A stretch of DNA of 12,511 bases, from positions 1 through 12,511 of the forward strand of contig CALAZX010000217.1 in assembly GCA_937926555.1 (NCBI GenBank), written 5' to 3'. The notes below the pieces were generated by a model. That model did no database searches. It saw nothing but the letters and a program-made list of their open reading frames with translations, and was not told the origin of the DNA. A program made the translations under genes and the position numbers. This DNA comes from an uncultured Negativicutes bacterium. Lineage in GTDB: Bacteria; Bacillota; Negativicutes; Acidaminococcales; Acidaminococcaceae. The stretch's first letter is position 1, and each line of letters begins with the position of its first letter. Shown piece after piece: positions 7,468 through 12,511 of the stretch.

Positions 7468-7549
7468 TTGAATTACGGCAACTCTTCGCATATAATGGAA
7501 TAAATGAAGATATCACCTCGGAAAACTAGGAATAAGCGCCGGGGTGGGA
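7468..7549 (+). promoter_or_regulatory. Promoter and leader hairpin of the thioredoxin-like gene
   Basis: TTGAAT (7468-7473), a 17-base spacer and a perfect TATAAT (7491-7496) form a strong sigma-A promoter. The leader then carries CACCTCGG (7514-7521), able to pair with CCGGGGTG (7539-7546) through eight pairs including one U-G. The hairpin lies just upstream of the AAAAGGAGTGA ribosome site. The gap 7394-7467 shows only a short CCCAATTGGG dyad (about 7430-7439). Confidence 0.75.
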
Positions 7550-7572
7550 CTGATAAAAAGGAGTGACCTGAT

Positions 7573-7854
7573 ATGTACAAACTGCAATTCATGATGTTCG
7601 ACGGATGCCCTTACTGCGCACAGGCCGAAGGCTGGCTGGAGGAGCTGAAGAACGAGAATCCGGAATACGCCACCGTGGCCATCCGGCAGATTGACGAGAA
7701 TCTCCATCCGGAACTGACCAAAGGACTGAACTACTATTATGTGCCCACCTTCTTCCTGCTGGACGATGAGGGCAAGGTAGTGGAGAAACTCCACGAGGGC
7801 GCCGCCACCAAAGAGAAGATCCGGGCTGTCCTGGATGCGGCATTGAAGAAATAA
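7573..7854 (+). CDS. Small thioredoxin-like CxxC protein
   Basis: A 93-residue minimal thioredoxin-fold protein. The active site is Cys12-Pro-Tyr-Cys15 in FDGCPYC, a CPYC pair as in glutaredoxins, and the cis-proline is Pro58 in YYVPTFFLLDDEGKVV, as in thioredoxins. There is no signal peptide or membrane span, so it should act in the cytosol as a disulfide oxidoreductase. The start is fixed by GGAGTGA (about 7560-7566) before the ATG; the stop is TAA. It has its own strong promoter and terminator, so it is a single-gene unit. It directly follows free Met-sulfoxide reductase, which needs a thioredoxin-type reductant; serving that enzyme is a reasonable inference, not shown. A glutaredoxin-like or other specialised role is equally possible. 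Confidence 0.88.
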   Translation: MYKLQFMMFDGCPYCAQAEGWLEELKNENPEYATVAIRQIDENLHPELTKGLNYYYVPTFFLLDDEGKVVEKLHEGAATKEKIRAVLDAALKK

Positions 7855-7900
7855 CAGAACAGGATTACTGACGGGAGACCGCGACGTCTTCCCGTATGAC

Positions 7901-7935
7901 AGGCGTGCCGGACGGAATGGTCCCGCACGCCTTTT
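7901..7935 (+). terminator. Intrinsic terminator after the thioredoxin-like gene
   Basis: AGGCGTGC (7901-7908) pairs with GCACGCCT (7925-7932). Inside, GGAC (7910-7913) pairs with GTCC (7920-7923). The stem is followed by TTTT (7932-7935), then CC. The stem is strong and the U-tract short. A smaller dyad just before it, ACGGGA/TCCCGT (about 7871-7895), could add to the structure. Confidence 0.7.
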
Positions 7936-8197
7936 CCGCATATCTCCGGTTTCCGGGGAAAAGGAAAAAAGGGAAAAGCCCACTGGAGGGCGAATACAGT
8001 AAAGAATGGGGTTCCGCTCTGAAGGGCTGCCGGAATGGTGGCAATGGGGACGGAAAAGGACGACAGCACTGCGATATGAGTTTTGCGGCAAAGACACGGC
8101 ATATATAGCGGTGGAAGAGCCCTGGAAAGTCCGGGGAGGAAAACTGACAAGAGAACAGAAGAGAAAGATCAGGGACAAGAGTAAAGGGGTTGGCGAC
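7936..8197 (+). other. Non-coding stretch before the nitroreductase-ATPase gene
   Basis: The frame of the next gene stays open upstream to an ATG at 8006, but its translation there (Trp/Arg/Lys-rich, no conserved motif) does not look like protein, and the ATG lacks a ribosome site. A weak promoter may be TTTTGC (8081-8086), 17 bases, TATAGC (8104-8109). The last 60 bases are purine-rich. A GCCC/GGGC hairpin lies near 7977-7991. No riboswitch was recognised. Confidence 0.35.
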
Positions 8198-9325
8198 GTG
8201 GACACATTGGATTTGATGGAACTGATTCAGACTCGGCACAGCACGCGGAAATTCAGACAGCAGCCGCTGGAGGGCTACCTGCTCCACCAGGTGGTGGAGG
8301 CGGGTCGTTTCGCTCCCAGTGGCGGCAACAACCAGAGCACCCGTTTCCTGGTGATCCAGGACCAGGCGGCGCTGAACCGGCTGTCGGACATCTGTGTCCG
8401 GGAGTTCGCGGCCATGAAGGTGGGGCCGGAGACCTACAGCTCCCTGGCGCTTGCCATCCGGCTGTCCAAGAAGGGCACCTACCGCTACGACTACCATGCG
8501 CCGGTGCTGATCCTCACCGCCAACAAGAAGGGCTACGGCAACTGCATGGCTGACTGCGCCTGCGCGGTGGAGAACATGATGCTCATGGCCCACGGGCTGA
8601 ACCTGGGCACCTGCTGGGTGAACCAGATCCACTGGCTCACCGACAATCCCGCCATGAACGCCTACCTGCGGGAGCTGGGCATGCAGGAGGACGAGATGGT
8701 GGCCGCCGGCATGGTGCTGGGCTATCCCGACACGGAGGACTGCCTGCCGGACCGGCGGATTGTGGAGCGCAAGGGAAACCCGGTGGTCTATGTGGGCGAC
8801 TCCTACACCACCAATCCTGTTTTCTACGCCCTGGCCCGTGTGGTGGGTCCGGCGGAAGGTGAGGACGGCGGGGAGGTCATCAAAGAATCCTTGCGGCTGG
8901 AGGGCGACCAGGCCCATATCCTCATGGAGGCGGCGAACTTCGTCCGGGAGCGGATGACCACGAAGAAATACATCCACAAGCTGACCCGGCTGCGTTACGA
9001 CCGGCCGGAATATCCCATGGAGGCGGTGCAGGAGATCATCTACAACGCACTGCGCCACAGGGACTACAGCAGCAACGCCTCCGGCATCCCGGTGACGGTG
9101 ACCATGTATCCGGACCGCCTCATTGTGGAGAACCCGATCTCCGCGGACCGGGCCCGCAACTTCAACCTGGCCAATTTCAAGCACAGCGGCATCCAGAAGG
9201 TCTACCGGGCCATGAAGAAGATGAGGCTGTACCAGCCTGACTTCTGCTGCGACGAGCGGAAATTCACGGTGACCCTGTACAATGACGCCGGCAAAGCGGC
9301 GCTGGAAAAGGGTATGAAAAAATGA
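8198..9325 (+). CDS. Nitroreductase fused to a RecG-type (HATPase_c_4) ATP-binding domain
   Basis: A 375-residue fusion if translation starts at GTG 8198, which has AAAGGGG eight bases upstream; ATG 8216 is the alternative. Residues 1 to about 205 are an FMN nitroreductase: RHSTRKF (13-19), RFAPSGGNNQ (37-46) and the GLNLGTCWV helix near 133-141. Nitroreductases move electrons from NAD(P)H through FMN to nitro or quinone compounds. Residues about 225-375 match the C-terminal ATP-binding part of RecG-like/AlbA-associated regulators: EYPMEAVQEIIYNALRHRDY (271-290), PDRLIVENP (305-313) and a closing HSGIQKVYRAMKK...FTVTLYN. The usual N-terminal AlbA_2 DNA-binding domain of that family is missing, as if the nitroreductase replaced it. 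The joint lies in uninterrupted frame. Function is unknown; a redox-sensing regulator is one guess. Ends in TGA. Confidence 0.87.
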   Translation: MDTLDLMELIQTRHSTRKFRQQPLEGYLLHQVVEAGRFAPSGGNNQSTRFLVIQDQAALNRLSDICVREFAAMKVGPETYSSLALAIRLSKKGTYRYDYHAPVLILTANKKGYGNCMADCACAVENMMLMAHGLNLGTCWVNQIHWLTDNPAMNAYLRELGMQEDEMVAAGMVLGYPDTEDCLPDRRIVERKGNPVVYVGDSYTTNPVFYALARVVGPAEGEDGGEVIKESLRLEGDQAHILMEAANFVRERMTTKKYIHKLTRLRYDRPEYPMEAVQEIIYNALRHRDYSSNASGIPVTVTMYPDRLIVENPISADRARNFNLANFKHSGIQKVYRAMKKMRLYQPDFCCDERKFTVTLYNDAGKAALEKGMKK

Positions 9326-9332
9326 ACCGCGG

Positions 9333-9356
9333 CTGTTCCCATGGCCATGGGGACAG
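9333..9356 (+). repeat. Near-perfect 12-bp inverted repeat after the nitroreductase gene
   Basis: CTGTTCCCATGG (9333-9344) abuts CCATGGGGACAG (9345-9356); 11 of 12 positions are complementary and the twelfth is a U-G pair. It lies eight bases after the stop codon. No U-tract follows; instead a second small hairpin CTTCC/GGAAG (about 9362-9378) leads to a run of A. It could protect the mRNA 3' end or act as a non-canonical terminator. Confidence 0.6.
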
Positions 9357-9390
9357 AGAGACTTCCTGCATCCCGGAAGGGAAAAAAGAC

Positions 9391-9419
9391 TTGACAAAAA
9401 GGCGAATAACCAATAGAAT
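9391..9419 (+). promoter_or_regulatory. Strong sigma-A promoter of the small acidic protein gene
   Basis: A perfect TTGACA (9391-9396), a 17-base spacer, and TAGAAT (9414-9419), one base from consensus. The predicted transcript begins near 9426, giving a leader of only about 20 bases that holds the GGGAGG ribosome site. Confidence 0.85.
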
Positions 9420-9446
9420 TTGCAAGCAGTGCAGGGAGGTTTTTGA

Positions 9447-9758
9447 ATGACTGATATGAAGAAGAATAAAAAAGAAGAGATCCGGGAGAACAGCATGCTG
9501 GACGACAACGCGCCGATCACCAGCATGAAACAGCTGATCTACGGCACCCTGACCCTGGGATTCCCCGGTCAGAGAGAGAGCCGTATCGAGCTTTCTGCAG
9601 CCCAGATGGCGCTTCTCACAGCGATTCTGGGGATCGAGGTGGAGGATGGTGCAGTCAGCGCCTATTCCGACGAGAAACTGAGCCTCCTCTACGAGCGGGA
9701 AGAAGAGGAAGAGGAAGCTGTATGGGAGCAGGAGAGACAGACCTCCTACACCCACTGA
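9447..9758 (+). CDS. Unrecognised small acidic protein
   Basis: A 103-residue protein with a well-placed GGGAGG ribosome site before its ATG and a TGA stop. I do not recognise the family. Its N-terminus is highly charged (MTDMKKNKKEE), the middle has a hydrophobic helix-like stretch (SAAQMALLTAILGIEVEDG, about 50-68), and the C-terminus holds a run of six Glu (REEEEEE, about 84-90) followed by WEQERQTSYTH. There is no signal peptide, membrane span or Cys. It is a self-contained cassette, with a near-consensus promoter 27 bases upstream and a textbook terminator 18 bases downstream. This suggests strong expression, perhaps as a small cytosolic accessory or regulatory protein. No function is proposed. 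Confidence 0.82.
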   Translation: MTDMKKNKKEEIRENSMLDDNAPITSMKQLIYGTLTLGFPGQRESRIELSAAQMALLTAILGIEVEDGAVSAYSDEKLSLLYEREEEEEEAVWEQERQTSYTH

Positions 9759-9776
9759 GAGACCCGTCATAAAGAG

Positions 9777-9807
9777 AATCCGTTCCATAAAAGGGACGGA
9801 TTTTTTT
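9777..9807 (+). terminator. Intrinsic terminator of the small acidic protein gene
   Basis: ATCCGTTCC (9778-9786) pairs with GGGACGGAT (9793-9801) around the loop ATAAAA, with one U-G pair, and is followed by a run of T to 9807. A second GC hairpin follows, CCCGGCCC with GGGCGGG (9811-9828), one base bulged. Confidence 0.93.
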
Positions 9808-9852
9808 ATGCCCGGCCCTAAGGGCGGGACATTCCCAGGGAATCCATAATAA

Positions 9853-9881
9853 TTGACATATGTCATAAACTAGTATATACT
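9853..9881 (+). promoter_or_regulatory. Consensus promoter of the DUF134-NifX fusion, overlapped by a perfect palindrome
   Basis: TTGACA (9853-9858), a 17-base spacer and TATACT (9876-9881) make one of the strongest promoters in the window. The perfect 12-bp palindrome TGACATATGTCA (9854-9865) covers most of the -35 and the start of the spacer, where a bound dimer would block RNA polymerase. A second dyad, ATTCCC-A-GGGAAT (9831-9843), lies just upstream. The HTH protein encoded directly downstream is an obvious candidate ligand (inference). Confidence 0.8.
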
Positions 9882-9917
9882 GTAGATGATCAAAGAAACG
9901 GAAGAAGGTGTTTTCCC

Positions 9918-10748
9918 ATGGCTCGACCCCCACGTTGCAGGCAGGTATGCTCCCTGCCGGAGAAACGGGTTTTCATCCCGGAGGGCGGAACAGACAATCC
10001 TGAGACGGTGGTGCTCACCGTGGATGAGTACGAGGTGCTCCGGCTGCTGGACCTGGCCCATCTCACACAGGAGCAGTGCGCCCTGCAGATGGATGTGGCG
10101 CGGACCACGGTCACCGGCATGTATACGGAGGCCCGGACCAAAGTGGTGGACGCGCTGGTCCATGGGAAGAGACTTGTCATCCGGGGAGGGAACTTCCGGC
10201 TGTGCGGCAACGCGGAAAGCTGCTGCCATTCCTGCTGTGGAGTCACCCGGTCTATTCTGAAGGAGGATACAATCATGAAAATAGCTGTCACTTATGAAGA
10301 AGGAAATGTGTTCCAGCATTTCGGACATACCCGTAATTTCAAAATCTACACCGTGGAGGACAAAGCGGTGAAAGAGAGCTCCGTGGTTCCGGCGGAAGGC
10401 GCCGGCCATGCGTCCCTGGCCCAGTGGCTGAAGGACCAGGATGTCTCCGTGCTGATCTGCGGCGGCATCGGCGGTGGCGCACAGGCAGCGCTGAACGCTG
10501 CCGGCATCCGCTGGTTCGGCGGTGTCTCCGGAGCGGCTGACGCCGCGGTGGAAGCGCTGCTGGCGGACCGTCTGCAGTTCAACCCCGAGGCGGGCTGCGC
10601 CCACCACGAAGGCCATGGCGCCCATCAGTGCGGCGGTCACGGCCATGCCCACGCCCACGCTCATGGTGCCCAGGGCGGCTGCGGCGCACATGCCCACGGC
10701 CACGGTCACCAGTGCGGCGGCGGTCATTGCGGCGGCCGGGGCAGATAA
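9918..10748 (+). CDS. DUF134 HTH domain fused to NifX/NifB-like domain with His/Cys-rich tail
   Basis: A 276-residue three-part protein. Residues 1 to about 110 are DUF134: the MARPPRCRQVC start, a sigma-region-4-like helix-turn-helix (about 48-80, LTQEQCALQMDVARTTV) and a Cys cluster (Cys96, 102, 103, 106, 107) likely to bind metal or an Fe-S cluster. Residues 120 to about 225 are a dinitrogenase Fe-Mo cofactor biosynthesis (MTH1175/NifX-like) domain, with MKIAVTYEEGNVFQHFGH and ICGGIGGGAQAAL. Residues 226-276 hold 14 His, 5 Cys and many Gly, a typical metal-binding tail. No nif genes are visible; such proteins also occur in non-fixers as metal or Fe-S handling factors. At the joint, AGGAGG (10261-10266) precedes an in-frame ATG (10275), so the second part may also be made alone. 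AAGAAGG (9902-9908) is the probable ribosome site for ATG 9918. A metal-responsive regulator is inferred. Confidence 0.9.
   Translation: MARPPRCRQVCSLPEKRVFIPEGGTDNPETVVLTVDEYEVLRLLDLAHLTQEQCALQMDVARTTVTGMYTEARTKVVDALVHGKRLVIRGGNFRLCGNAESCCHSCCGVTRSILKEDTIMKIAVTYEEGNVFQHFGHTRNFKIYTVEDKAVKESSVVPAEGAGHASLAQWLKDQDVSVLICGGIGGGAQAALNAAGIRWFGGVSGAADAAVEALLADRLQFNPEAGCAHHEGHGAHQCGGHGHAHAHAHGAQGGCGAHAHGHGHQCGGGHCGGRGR
10261..10277 (+). promoter_or_regulatory. Internal ribosome-binding site and start codon inside the fusion gene
   Basis: A full AGGAGG (10261-10266) stands eight bases before an in-frame ATG (10275-10277), exactly where the NifX-like domain begins (MKIAVTYEE). Spacing and strength are as good as for any true start in the window. 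Translation from here would give a 157-residue NifX-like protein with the His-rich tail and without the HTH domain. Confidence 0.65.
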
Positions 10749-10795
10749 TAATCTGTCCAGTCGATAGACCTGCCGCTTCAGTGAAAAGAACAGGG

Positions 10796-10826
10796 GACTC
10801 CGGAGTGAAATCCGGAGTCTTTTTTT
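10796..10826 (+). terminator. Intrinsic terminator after the DUF134-NifX fusion
   Basis: GACTCCGGA (10796-10804) pairs perfectly with TCCGGAGTC (10811-10819) around the six-base loop GTGAAA, followed by TTTTTTT (10820-10826). Confidence 0.95.
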
Positions 10827-10888
10827 GTCTGAAAATGGCGAAAGTGTTAGCCGCCGGCGGGGGATCCGTGGAGAAAAGCGGGTATATA

Positions 10889-10897
10889 TGATATAAT
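10889..10897 (+). promoter_or_regulatory. Extended -10 promoter of miaB
   Basis: TGATATAAT (10889-10897) is a perfect extended -10 (TGn plus TATAAT). The -35 position (10869-10874, TGGAGA) is poor. Transcription should begin near 10904, leaving a leader of about 177 bases before the miaB ATG. Confidence 0.75.
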
Positions 10898-10919
10898 AAA
10901 ACATTATCGAATCATTATG

Positions 10920-11048
10920 CCGGAAGGCTTTCCCCGGACCGGAAAGTCACGGTCCCATCTCCGCCCGCACGCCTGCGGAAGGGGGATGACGGACACCGCG
11001 GTCCCCTGTCAGAGAGGGGCGCGGCAGGGAGGAAGACGCCTTCACCGG
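10920..11048 (+). ncRNA. Candidate structured leader RNA upstream of miaB
   Basis: The leader can fold into a closed multi-helix junction. P1: CCGGAAGGC (10920-10928) with GCCTTC plus CGG (11038-11048), bulging AC. P2: GGACCG (10936-10941) with CGGTCC (10950-10955). P3: ATCTCC (10957-10962) with GGGGAT (10982-10987), enclosing CCGCA (10965-10969) with TGCGG (10974-10978) on a four-base loop. P4: CCGCG and CCCC (10996-11006, bulging GT) with GGGGCGCGG (11016-11024). Helices do not overlap, and the ribosome site (about 11068-11072) lies just outside P1. No known RNA family was recognised. High GC content makes chance pairing possible, so this is a hypothesis. Confidence 0.4.
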
Positions 11049-11080
11049 TGAAATTTCAGAGGAAGTTGGAGAGTTTGACG

Positions 11081-12499
11081 ATGACCAAGGAAACAATGGA
11101 ACATAATATGGAAAACAATATGATGGAAGAGAACATGAACGGGAACGGGGCGCGGAACAGCGCCGGCCTGCCGGGTTCCGGCAAGCTGTACACCATCCTG
11201 AACTACGGCTGCCAGATGAACGAGAGCGACGCCGAGCATTATGCCGGACAGCTGGAGGAGCTGGGCTATGGCCCCTGCGACGACATCCGCACCGCCGACG
11301 TGATCGTGGTGAACACCTGCTGCGTCCGGGAGAGCGCCGAGAAGAAGATCCTGGGCAAGATCGGCGAGCTGAAACGGGTGAAAGAGGAGCATCCCGGCCA
11401 GATCATCTGCGTGGCCGGCTGCATGGCCCAGAAGGACGGGGAGAAGCTCACCCGGAAATACCCCCAGATCGACCTGCTCCTGGGCACCGCCTATGTGAAC
11501 TCCTTCCGTGACATCCTGCAGGACTACCTGGAGGACGCACACCGGGAGGTGTACACGGAGATGGAGGTCTCCGGCAGCGAGTTCGAGGGGCACCGTGTGC
11601 GCCAGAGCGGTTTCTCCGCCTGGATCCCCATCATGTACGGCTGCAACAACTTCTGCACCTACTGCATCGTGCCCTACGTACGGGGCAGGGAGCGGAGCCG
11701 CAGCCAGGAGAACATCCTGGAGGAAGTGCGCGCCGCCGTGGCCCAGGGCTATACCGAGATCACCCTGCTGGGGCAGAACGTGAACTCCTACGGCAAGGAC
11801 CTGGGACAGAAGGAGGCTTTCGCGGAGCTGCTGAAAGCGGTGGACAAGGTCCCCGGCATCCAGCGGATCCATTACATGACCAGCCATCCCAGGGATATGA
11901 GCGAGGCGGTGGTGAAGGCCGTTGCCGAAGGCACCCATCTCTGCGAGAATTTCCATATCCCCTTCCAGTCCGGCAGCGACCGGATCCTGAAAGCCATGAA
12001 CCGGGGTTACACCCGGGAGAAATACCTGAAACTGGTGGACACCATCCGCCGCTATGTGCCGGACGCGTCCATCACCACGGACATCATTGTGGGCTTCCCC
12101 GGAGAGACCGAGGAGGATTTCATGGACACCTACAACCTGGTGAAAGAGGTGGGATTCGACTCCGCCTTCACCTTCATGTACTCCAAACGCTCCGGCACAC
12201 CTGCCGCGAAGATGGAGGGGCAGGTGTCCCAGCAGGAGAAGCATGACCGGCTGAACCGCCTGATGGCCATCCAGAACGAGAACTCCCTCCGGCTGAACAA
12301 GAAGCTGGAAGGCCGCCGTGTGGAGGTCATGGCGGAAGGCCCCACCCCGAAGAATCCGGAGGTGTGGAGCGGCCGCACCCGCACCAACAAGCTGGTGCTG
12401 TGGCCCCAGGACAGCGACTCCATCCGCCAGGGCGACCTGGTAACCGTGGAGGTTGAGCTGGCCCAGACCTGGTTGTTGAAAGGCAAGCGGGTGGACTGA
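11081..12499 (+). CDS. miaB: tRNA-2-methylthio-N6-dimethylallyladenosine synthase
   Basis: A complete radical-SAM methylthiotransferase of 472 residues that adds the 2-methylthio group to i6A37 of tRNAs reading UNN codons. Domain order is standard. The N-terminal UPF0004 domain has cluster-ligand cysteines Cys44 (NYGCQMNESD), Cys80 (NTCCVRE) and Cys114 (AGCMAQ). The radical-SAM motif is Cys188-x3-Cys192-x2-Cys195 (YGCNNFCTYC), and HIPFQSGSDRIL and TDIIVGFPGET follow. A TRAM domain closes the protein (about 404-472, ending LAQTWLLKGKR). ATG 11081 is chosen because GGAGA (11068-11072) lies eight bases upstream; GTG 11048 would add 11 residues but falls in the leader's closing helix. The first 30 residues are Met/Asn/Glu-rich, probably disordered. 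Twelve bases follow the stop. In many bacteria miaB is followed by mutS, but nothing of it is visible here. Confidence 0.97.
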   Translation: MTKETMEHNMENNMMEENMNGNGARNSAGLPGSGKLYTILNYGCQMNESDAEHYAGQLEELGYGPCDDIRTADVIVVNTCCVRESAEKKILGKIGELKRVKEEHPGQIICVAGCMAQKDGEKLTRKYPQIDLLLGTAYVNSFRDILQDYLEDAHREVYTEMEVSGSEFEGHRVRQSGFSAWIPIMYGCNNFCTYCIVPYVRGRERSRSQENILEEVRAAVAQGYTEITLLGQNVNSYGKDLGQKEAFAELLKAVDKVPGIQRIHYMTSHPRDMSEAVVKAVAEGTHLCENFHIPFQSGSDRILKAMNRGYTREKYLKLVDTIRRYVPDASITTDIIVGFPGETEEDFMDTYNLVKEVGFDSAFTFMYSKRSGTPAAKMEGQVSQQEKHDRLNRLMAIQNENSLRLNKKLEGRRVEVMAEGPTPKNPEVWSGRTRTNKLVLWPQDSDSIRQGDLVTVEVELAQTWLLKGKRVD

Positions 12500-12511
12500 C
12501 GGAACAACGTC

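Noticed and set aside
8006..8197. A 64-residue N-terminal extension of the nitroreductase fusion from ATG 8006
   Set aside because: It lacks a ribosome site and any family similarity; the nitroreductase domain begins right after GTG 8198, which has AAAGGGG at good spacing.
7865..9526. A 553-residue minus-strand open frame opposite the nitroreductase fusion
   Set aside because: Same compositional mirror effect. It shows no protein family motif and crosses the well-supported plus-strand promoter at 9391-9419.
11042..12244. A 400-residue minus-strand open frame opposite miaB
   Set aside because: His/Leu/Gly-rich mirror of miaB codons; miaB itself is unambiguous.
1..12511. Mobile element, prophage, CRISPR array or tRNA-linked integration
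   Set aside because: No transposase, integrase, regular repeat-spacer pattern, tRNA fold or flanking direct repeat was found by eye; base and codon use look uniform.

Overview
The window reads as chromosomal DNA of a GC-rich Firmicute (roughly 60% GC by eye, not counted). All nine genes lie on the + strand. Most have AGGAGG-type ribosome sites, several have sigma-A promoters (TTGACA or extended TGnTAnnnT), and there are U-tailed intrinsic terminators. GC-rich third codon positions, a CobN-type chelatase end, Xpt, MiaB and a DUF134/NifX-like protein would suit a Negativicute such as an Acidaminococcus relative. That placement is inference.

Layout. Bases 1-202: 3' end of a CobN-type cobaltochelatase gene. 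203-535: a structured leader. 536-1138: an unrecognised 200-residue protein. 1383-1955: xanthine phosphoribosyltransferase (xpt), closed by a long terminator. 2241-6761: a giant (about 1,500 residues) superfamily 1 Upf1-like helicase with a C-terminal Vsr/MTES_1575-like nuclease domain. 6929-7393: free methionine-(R)-sulfoxide reductase. 7573-7854: a small CxxC thioredoxin-like protein with its own promoter and terminator. 8198-9325: a nitroreductase fused to a RecG-type (HATPase_c_4) ATP-binding domain. 9447-9758: an unrecognised small acidic protein in a promoter-terminator cassette. 9918-10748: a DUF134 HTH domain fused in frame to a NifX/NifB-like domain and a His/Cys/Gly-rich tail. 11081-12499: miaB, preceded by a leader that can fold into several helices.

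The genes are mostly separate transcription units and not one operon. Themes are metal and cofactor handling (CobN, the DUF134-NifX fusion, the two [4Fe-4S] clusters of MiaB), redox repair (free Met-sulfoxide reductase, thioredoxin-like protein, flavin nitroreductase) and nucleobase salvage. The helicase-nuclease is the outlier and the best candidate for an undescribed defence-type function. The other points worth a second look are the nitroreductase/ATPase fusion, the internal ribosome site kept inside the DUF134-NifX fusion, the perfect palindrome over its promoter, and the miaB leader. I saw no tRNA, rRNA, CRISPR array, insertion sequence or attachment site.
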